Source: Gammaproteobacteria bacterium
Lineage (GTDB): Bacteria > Pseudomonadota > Gammaproteobacteria > Pseudomonadales > Azotimanducaceae
Assembly (NCBI GenBank): GCA_009840715.1
Contig: VXNE01000386.1
Coordinates: 1 to 11,006 of the forward strand
DNA length: 11,006 nt
Direction of reading: 5' to 3'
Part shown: in pieces, positions 6,785-11,006 of the stretch
Position numbering within the stretch: position 1 is the first letter of the stretch
Layout: each line of letters begins with the position of its first letter
Notes under the pieces: generated by a model
Databases searched by the model: none
Told to the model about the DNA's origin: nothing
What the model saw: only the letters and a program-made list of their open reading frames with translations
Program-made: the position numbers and the translations under genes

Positions 6785-7593
6785 CCAGTTCGCGCGTTGC
6801 GCAAGGGGGGTTGCTCGACGCCTACGCCGCCATGCATCCCCAGCGTTTCGCGGAAGCCGTCGCCCCGGCTGGAGCCGACGCACAAGACCTGCTCGCGGGC
6901 CTCTCCGACGAGTCCTTGCGCCGCGTGGTCGCCTGCCTGCCGCAGTTGATGGCCGCGGAGTTACTGGAGGGGGCGGCCGACGAAACGATCATCCGCTGGC
7001 TGTCGGAAACTCCATCGCACGACGCCGTCCGGATTTTCCGCCGCGTGGAAGAGCAGCGGCGCTCCAGGCTGCTCGCGCTGCTACCGCGACGGCGCCGGAA
7101 CGAACTCGCTCGAACCGCCTTCTTCCGGCCGGGCACGATCGGCGCGGTCGCGACGCTCGACTTCGTGTCGGTGCAGCGCGACGCGGCCGTCCCCGCGGCC
7201 GTCGATGCGTTGCGCTCCCGGGCGAGCGACTCCGCGCCGGTCCTCGTGGTCGACGACGAAGACCGCCTTGTTGGGAGACTCGACCTGGCGCTCGCCTTGA
7301 CGCGGGGGCCGCAGGCAAGCGTGGGCGACTGCCTCTCGCCCGTACGACCCTTGCTCGCGTCCGCCAGCGTGCGCGTGGCGGTGGACGCCTTCGCCAACCA
7401 GCCCCAACCGTGGCTGCCGGTGGTCGACGACGCGCGCCGCCTCGTCGGCTTGCTCTCGGCGTCGCAACTCAGGCGGGACCGCGCCGAGCCGTCCCCAGGC
7501 GCCCGAGAACCGCTCGCAGAGATCGCCGTGGCGATGTTCGAGCTGCTCGCTGACCTGCCCGGGTTGCTGTTCGACGGACGGCGGGACCGATGA
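6781..7593 (+). CDS. Soluble MgtE_N-CBS domain protein (MgtE sensory module without transporter domain)
   Basis: A 270-residue protein with the cytoplasmic half of an MgtE magnesium transporter: a helical MgtE_N-like superhelix (about residues 15-115) and two CBS domains (about 118-175 and 180-236), with repeated VLVVDDEDRLVGRL and WLPVVDDARRLVGLL segments typical of CBS folds. After the CBS pair come only about 35 residues, including LAEIAVAMFELLADLPGLLF, a hydrophobic or amphipathic helix; there is no five-helix transport domain. The GTG start overlaps the previous stop, and its own stop overlaps the ATG of mgtE (ATGA), so the products should be made together. In MgtE the N and CBS domains bind Mg2+ and close the pore, so this protein may form a mixed assembly with, or tune, the adjacent MgtE. 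Alternatively it is a decaying duplicate, but the intact coupled frame argues against that. Confidence 0.8.
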   Translation: MTSSRVAQGGLLDAYAAMHPQRFAEAVAPAGADAQDLLAGLSDESLRRVVACLPQLMAAELLEGAADETIIRWLSETPSHDAVRIFRRVEEQRRSRLLALLPRRRRNELARTAFFRPGTIGAVATLDFVSVQRDAAVPAAVDALRSRASDSAPVLVVDDEDRLVGRLDLALALTRGPQASVGDCLSPVRPLLASASVRVAVDAFANQPQPWLPVVDDARRLVGLLSASQLRRDRAEPSPGAREPLAEIAVAMFELLADLPGLLFDGRRDR

Positions 7594-8900
7594 GCAACGC
7601 ATCCGGCGTGGCGACCCTGGCCGGGTCGGTGCGCAACGACTTCGCCATGCGCTTCCCCGCCGATGCGGCCCGTGTACTCGAGGATGCGGACGACGAACTG
7701 CTCGTCGGCGAGTTCGGCAGTCTCGACCTCGACGCGCGCCTGGCGGTGCTGACCCACCTCTCGCCCGTGTGCGCGGACGACCTGTTCACGCGGCTCGCGG
7801 TCACGGACCAGGTCCCCCTGATCGAGGCTGCCCCGACGCACCTTGCGCTGTCCCTGGTACCGGGCCTGTCCGAACCGCGGCGCGCAGCGCTGTTCGAAGC
7901 CTTGCCGGTGGACGCGCGAAGGGAACTGGAACGCCTTCTCGCCCTGCCGGCCGGCGCGGCTGGCCGCTGGATGGACCGGCCGGTGGTCACCCTGCGTCGC
8001 GAGCAGACCGCGGCCGAGGCCCTCGAGCGCATCCGGCGGTCCGCCATGCGGGGAGGCAGGACTCTTTACCTCGTCGATTCCGAACGCCGTCTCGACGGTT
8101 GCGTGGACCTCCAGGCACTCGCGCTTGCGCAAGGAGGCGACTCCGTCGGCGTCCACGCGCGGCCGGCCGTGTCGATCGACGTCGTGGCCCCGAGAGACGA
8201 GGTGGTTGCGCTCCTTGAGCAACACCGGGTCGATTCCCTGCCGGTCGTCGACAGTGGCGGGCGCCTGCTCGGGATCGTGCGGCACGACCAGCTTCTCGAC
8301 GCCGTCGGCGAGGCCGCCAGTGCGGACATGCAGAAGATGGTGGGCGCGAGCGCCGACGAACAAGCCCTGTCCACACCCGGCTTCGCGGTACGACGGCGTC
8401 TCCCCTGGCTGCAGATCAACCTGCTGACCGCGTTCCTGGCCTCGGCGGTCGTGGCCCTGTTCGAGGGGCTGATCGCCCAGTTCACGGCCCTGGCGGTGCT
8501 GTTGCCCGTCGTGGCCGGCCAGGGAGGCAACGCCGGCGCGCAAGCACTTGCTGTCACTGTCCGCGGCCTGGCGCTACGCGAGGTCGGTACGCGCGAACTG
8601 CCGAAGCTGCTGACCAAGGAACTGATCACCGGAGTCGCCAACGGCTTGGCGCTCGCGGTGGTCTGCGGCGCCGGAGTCTATCTCTGGAGCGGGTCGTCGG
8701 GGCTCGCGCTCGTGATCTCCTGCGCCATGGCGCTGTCCATGCCCGCCGCGGGGCTCGCCGGGGCGCTGGTGCCGATGGTGCTTACCCGGCTCGGCCAGGA
8801 CCCGGCCACAGCTTCTTCCATCATCCTGACCACGGTGACCGACGTGATCGGGTTCTTTTCGTTTCTGGGAATCGCGACGGCTCTGGCGTTCATGCTCTGA
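7590..8900 (+). CDS. mgtE: Magnesium transporter MgtE
   Basis: A 436-residue inner-membrane Mg2+ channel/transporter of the MgtE (SLC41-related) family. The order is an MgtE_N domain (about 10-125), a CBS pair (about 128-245), a connecting helix (EAASADMQKMVGASADEQAL) and about five transmembrane helices from residue 272 to the end. Typical motifs are RLPWLQINLLTAF, VVAGQGGNAGAQALAVTVRG (N314 within it) and TTVTDVIGFFSFLGIA, where D418 corresponds to the conserved pore aspartate of TM5 in characterised MgtE. Length and domain order are normal. The ATG overlaps the stop of the MgtE_N-CBS gene by 4 bp; GGGA lies just upstream. It is the last gene of the coupled trio and the likely source of Mg2+ uptake, gated by intracellular Mg2+ through its N and CBS domains. 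The N domain is divergent from well-studied homologues. Confidence 0.93.
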   Translation: MSNASGVATLAGSVRNDFAMRFPADAARVLEDADDELLVGEFGSLDLDARLAVLTHLSPVCADDLFTRLAVTDQVPLIEAAPTHLALSLVPGLSEPRRAALFEALPVDARRELERLLALPAGAAGRWMDRPVVTLRREQTAAEALERIRRSAMRGGRTLYLVDSERRLDGCVDLQALALAQGGDSVGVHARPAVSIDVVAPRDEVVALLEQHRVDSLPVVDSGGRLLGIVRHDQLLDAVGEAASADMQKMVGASADEQALSTPGFAVRRRLPWLQINLLTAFLASAVVALFEGLIAQFTALAVLLPVVAGQGGNAGAQALAVTVRGLALREVGTRELPKLLTKELITGVANGLALAVVCGAGVYLWSGSSGLALVISCAMALSMPAAGLAGALVPMVLTRLGQDPATASSIILTTVTDVIGFFSFLGIATALAFML

Positions 8901-8902
8901 CG

Positions 8903-8932
8903 CTGAGCGCGGCGCCCGTAGCTTGCTACAAT
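8903..8932 (+). promoter_or_regulatory. Promoter-like element for the CNNM/CorC gene
   Basis: TACAAT (8927-8932) is preceded by TG one base away (TGCTACAAT), a good extended -10. The -35 region is weak (CTGAGC at 8903-8908, 18-bp spacer). It lies in the 104-bp gap after mgtE and about 78 bp before the ATG at 9005, suggesting the CNNM gene has its own promoter even though it follows the mgtE operon. Confidence 0.5.
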
Positions 8933-9004
8933 CGTTCGCATGGCCCCTAGTGACCAGACGGGCGCAATGTCGATCTGTCGGTGCCCCGGCTGCACGTTCC
9001 GTTG

Positions 9005-10105
9005 ATGTACAGCCTCCTCCTTTCCTTCTTCTTCCTCGCGCTGGTCTTCTCTTTCTTCTGCTCGTTGTGGGAGGCCGTGCTGCTCAGCATCACGCCGAGT
9101 CACGCGCGCCTGAAGTTCCAGCAAGGCACCCGCGTCGGCCGCTATCTCGAGGATTTCAAGGCCAACATCGACCGTCCCCTGGCCGCGATCCTCACGCTCA
9201 ACACGATCGCGCACACCGTCGGGGCGATCGGCGTGGGGGAACAGGCGGCGGTGATCTGGGCACAGGCGAACCCCTGGATCACCAGGGTCGCGGTTCCGGC
9301 AACGATGACGATCGCGATACTGGTCTTCTCGGAAATCGTGCCAAAGACGATCGGCGCCCTGTACTGGCAGTACTTCGTCACGTTCACCGCGCACTCGCTG
9401 CGGCTGCTGGTCATCGCGCTGGCGCCCTTCGTCTGGTTGAGCCAGTACATCACCCGCCGGCTGAAACGCGGCGCGACCCAGCCGATCCTGACCCGGACGG
9501 ATTTCCTCGCGATGGCGGAGCTCGGCGCCCAGGAGGGCGTCTTCGAGGCCGAGGAAAGCGAGATGATCGGTCACCTGATCCGCTTCCAGAGCATCCAGGT
9601 GGGGGACGTGATGACGCCCCGCACGGTCGTCGCTGTGGCCGCAGAGGACGAGCGCATCGCCGAGTACTACAAGGTGGTGAAGAGCCTGCCGTTCTCCCGG
9701 ATACCCGTGCACGACGAGTCCAAGGACCACATCACGGGTTACGTGTTGCGGGCGGACCTGCTCATCGCGCTGGCCGAGGGCCGCGGCGACCAGCGGATCG
9801 CAACGCTGCGCCGCGACGTCGTGGCCGTGGGCGAGACACACGCCATCACCGACCTGTTCAACGTCCTGCGCGCGCGCCAGGAGCACCTGGCGGTAGTGTT
9901 GGACGAGTTTGGCGGCATGGCGGGCATCGTCTCCATGGAGGACGTCATCGAGACCCTGCTCGGCCTGGAGATCGTCGACGAGACGGACGCGACGACGGAC
10001 ATGCGCGAGTTGGCCCGGCGCCACCGCGTGCAGCGCGCGAAAGCGCTGGACGCGCTTGAAGGACCGGGTGATCCGGCCGGAGATGACCTGGCCGTGCCCA
10101 GCTAG
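9005..10105 (+). CDS. CNNM/CorC-type (hemolysin family) transporter with CBS pair
   Basis: A 366-residue membrane protein with a DUF21/CNNM domain: hydrophobic segments near residues 1-22, 58-80, 93-112 and 130-148, the early Glu23 of the FCSLWEAVLLS stretch, LNTIAHTVGA (65-74) and SEIVPK (109-114), all family hallmarks. A CBS pair follows (about 200-325) with VMTPR (202-206) and DEFGGMAGIVSMEDVIE (from 300). The C-terminal CorC_HlyC domain seen in many relatives is absent; the protein ends with an acidic/basic tail beginning LEIVDETDATTDMREL. CNNM/CorC proteins are linked to Mg2+ (and Co2+) export or Mg2+-dependent regulation, which fits its place after mgtE. The ATG at 9005 puts the first membrane helix at the N-terminus; an in-frame GTG at 8981 would add eight residues, and neither has a strong ribosome binding site. 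The older label 'hemolysin' should not be taken as a toxin function. Confidence 0.9.
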   Translation: MYSLLLSFFFLALVFSFFCSLWEAVLLSITPSHARLKFQQGTRVGRYLEDFKANIDRPLAAILTLNTIAHTVGAIGVGEQAAVIWAQANPWITRVAVPATMTIAILVFSEIVPKTIGALYWQYFVTFTAHSLRLLVIALAPFVWLSQYITRRLKRGATQPILTRTDFLAMAELGAQEGVFEAEESEMIGHLIRFQSIQVGDVMTPRTVVAVAAEDERIAEYYKVVKSLPFSRIPVHDESKDHITGYVLRADLLIALAEGRGDQRIATLRRDVVAVGETHAITDLFNVLRARQEHLAVVLDEFGGMAGIVSMEDVIETLLGLEIVDETDATTDMRELARRHRVQRAKALDALEGPGDPAGDDLAVPS

Positions 10106-10158
10106 CCGCCAGGGTCGACCGATCGGCCGGCGGCGCGTGCCGCACGGGCAAATGCAGA
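10106..10158. terminator. Convergent gap with weak hairpin
   Basis: The two convergent genes end 53 bp apart. GCGGC (10130-10134) and GCCGC (10139-10143) form a 5-bp stem with a GCGT loop, and CCGATCGG (10119-10126) is a perfect palindrome. Neither has a T tract on either strand, so termination here may depend on Rho or on longer GC-rich folding. Confidence 0.25.
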
Positions 10159-11006
10159 TCAGCCAGGCATCCGGACCGCGAGGATGTCGGATCTCGCTCC
10201 GTGCAGCACGGCGTTGGCGGTGGAGCCGAGCAGGACCCCGAGTCCGTGTCTCCCGTGCGTGCCCACGACGACGAGGTCCGCACCCAACTCCGCGGTGAGG
10301 GCGTGGATTTCCTCCGCGGGATGCCCCCGACGGACGATCCGCTCGCCGGTCAGGCCAAAGCGCTCGGCCAGTTCGTCGAGCTCGGCCTGCATCCGTTCCT
10401 CGACGGCGTGCCCGAACTGCATCGCCGGATCGGCGTAGCCTGTCAGGTCGATGCCGGCATACGTGTACTCGAGCGGCTGCACAACCGTCACGACGGATAC
10501 GCGCGCCGCGCTCCGCGCGGCAACCTCGACCGCGCGCGTGAGCATCGGAGAGGCTTCCTCGGCGGAATCCACCGCGACGAGGAGGTGACGGAACGGGTGC
10601 GGTTCCTCGGGGATGTGCACGCACAGCACGTCGCAGACCCCGCCGTGCAATACGGCGTTCGCCGTGGATCCGAGCAGCAGCCGCCAGCCGCGCCGGCCAT
10701 GGGCGCCCATGACGATCAGGTCCGCGCCCTCCGACTCGGCAACGCGGCGGATCTCGTTGGCGGCATGGCCCTCAAGGACCAGGCGCCCCTCGATGCCGGC
10801 CGGTGCACACACGGCCTCGAGGCGCTGCGTCACCCCGCTCTTCACCTGTTCGCGTACCGACTCGAGCAGCCGGAACGCCACCTGGTCACCGGCCCAGGGA
10901 TGTTGCTCGACGACATGAATGGCCGTGATTTCGGCGTCCGAACCGATCTGCAACGCGCGGTGCACGACGGTTTCGGCCGCGTGTGACAGGACCTCCCCAG
11001 CCACCA
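10159..11006 (-). CDS. Tandem universal stress protein (two UspA domains), 5' partial
   Basis: About 281 residues are visible, forming two UspA domains fused head to tail. The first contains ITAIHVVE and GADLIVMGAHGRRG followed by LLLGSTANAVLHG; the second starts at FRHLLVAVDSAEEAS and contains GADLVVVGTHGRHG followed by LLGSTANAVLHG. These are the nucleotide-binding glycine motifs of ATP-binding Usp proteins, here with eight rather than the commonest nine residues between the second and third glycines in both copies. A GTG at 11002-11004 could serve as a start, but the first beta strand (the counterpart of HLLVAVDSA in domain 2) is missing, so the gene almost certainly begins beyond the right edge. 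Usp proteins act in the cytoplasm in stress survival; the partner is unknown. It is convergent with, and not co-transcribed with, the CNNM gene. Confidence 0.92.
   Translation of the reverse strand, partial: VAGEVLSHAAETVVHRALQIGSDAEITAIHVVEQHPWAGDQVAFRLLESVREQVKSGVTQRLEAVCAPAGIEGRLVLEGHAANEIRRVAESEGADLIVMGAHGRRGWRLLLGSTANAVLHGGVCDVLCVHIPEEPHPFRHLLVAVDSAEEASPMLTRAVEVAARSAARVSVVTVVQPLEYTYAGIDLTGYADPAMQFGHAVEERMQAELDELAERFGLTGERIVRRGHPAEEIHALTAELGADLVVVGTHGRHGLGVLLGSTANAVLHGARSDILAVRMPG

Noticed and set aside
6822..8543. Long open frame on the minus strand opposite the MgtE genes
   Set aside because: It mirrors the coding frame of two well-supported genes and has no recognisable motif.
8678..10624. 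Long open frame on the minus strand
   Set aside because: It lies opposite the convincing mgtE and CNNM genes, has arginine/glycine-rich composition typical of antisense frames in GC-rich DNA, and shows no recognisable domain.
1..11006. CRISPR arrays, insertion sequences, tRNA or rRNA genes, or a defence island
   Set aside because: No regularly spaced DNA repeats, transposase or RNA-gene signature was recognised on either strand; gene content is metabolic, transport and stress related.

Overview
The window is high-GC, gene-dense chromosomal DNA. Genes are tightly packed, two of the junctions are 4-bp start/stop overlaps, and GTG and TTG starts are used. The gene families (fused-type KorA with KorB, a RimB-type protease remnant, an MscS-like/MgtE/CNNM cluster, and a tandem universal stress protein with GTHGRHGL motifs) are most familiar from Gammaproteobacteria. 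No rRNA, tRNA, mobile element or CRISPR is visible, and I do not name a genus.

Layout. (1) Positions 1-2283, plus strand: the 3' part of korA, cut by the left edge, followed closely by korB. They encode a ferredoxin-dependent 2-oxoacid (probably 2-oxoglutarate) oxidoreductase. (2) Positions 2284-2573: a non-coding gap with a perfect 7-bp inverted repeat and a weak promoter-like element. (3) Positions 2574-5720, plus: a secreted 1048-residue protein with a signal peptide, six regular ~50-residue FG-GAP/VCBS calcium-loop repeats, a TCAF-like glutamine-amidotransferase-fold region and a C-terminal M60 metallopeptidase with an intact zinc site. (4) Positions 5721-6064: a promoter-like element, a 43-codon remnant of a RimB-type retropepsin-like protease, and an inverted repeat lying between its stop codon and the next ribosome binding site. 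(5) Positions 6065-8900, plus: a translationally coupled trio of a small MscS-like channel, a soluble MgtE_N-CBS protein with no membrane domain, and a full MgtE magnesium transporter. (6) Positions 9005-10105, plus: a CNNM/CorC-family membrane protein behind its own promoter-like element. (7) Positions 10159-11006, minus: a tandem universal stress protein, convergent with the CNNM gene and cut by the right edge.

How they fit together. The 6065-10105 block reads as an ion-homeostasis island: a Mg2+ uptake channel (MgtE), a CNNM protein linked to Mg2+ efflux, a small-conductance-type channel, and a free-standing copy of the MgtE sensory module that could modulate the transporter. The most unusual points are that stand-alone MgtE sensory protein, the truncated rimB with its following hairpin at the head of the operon, and the domain architecture of the M60 protein. 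The korAB pair belongs to central carbon metabolism and has no visible functional link to the rest.
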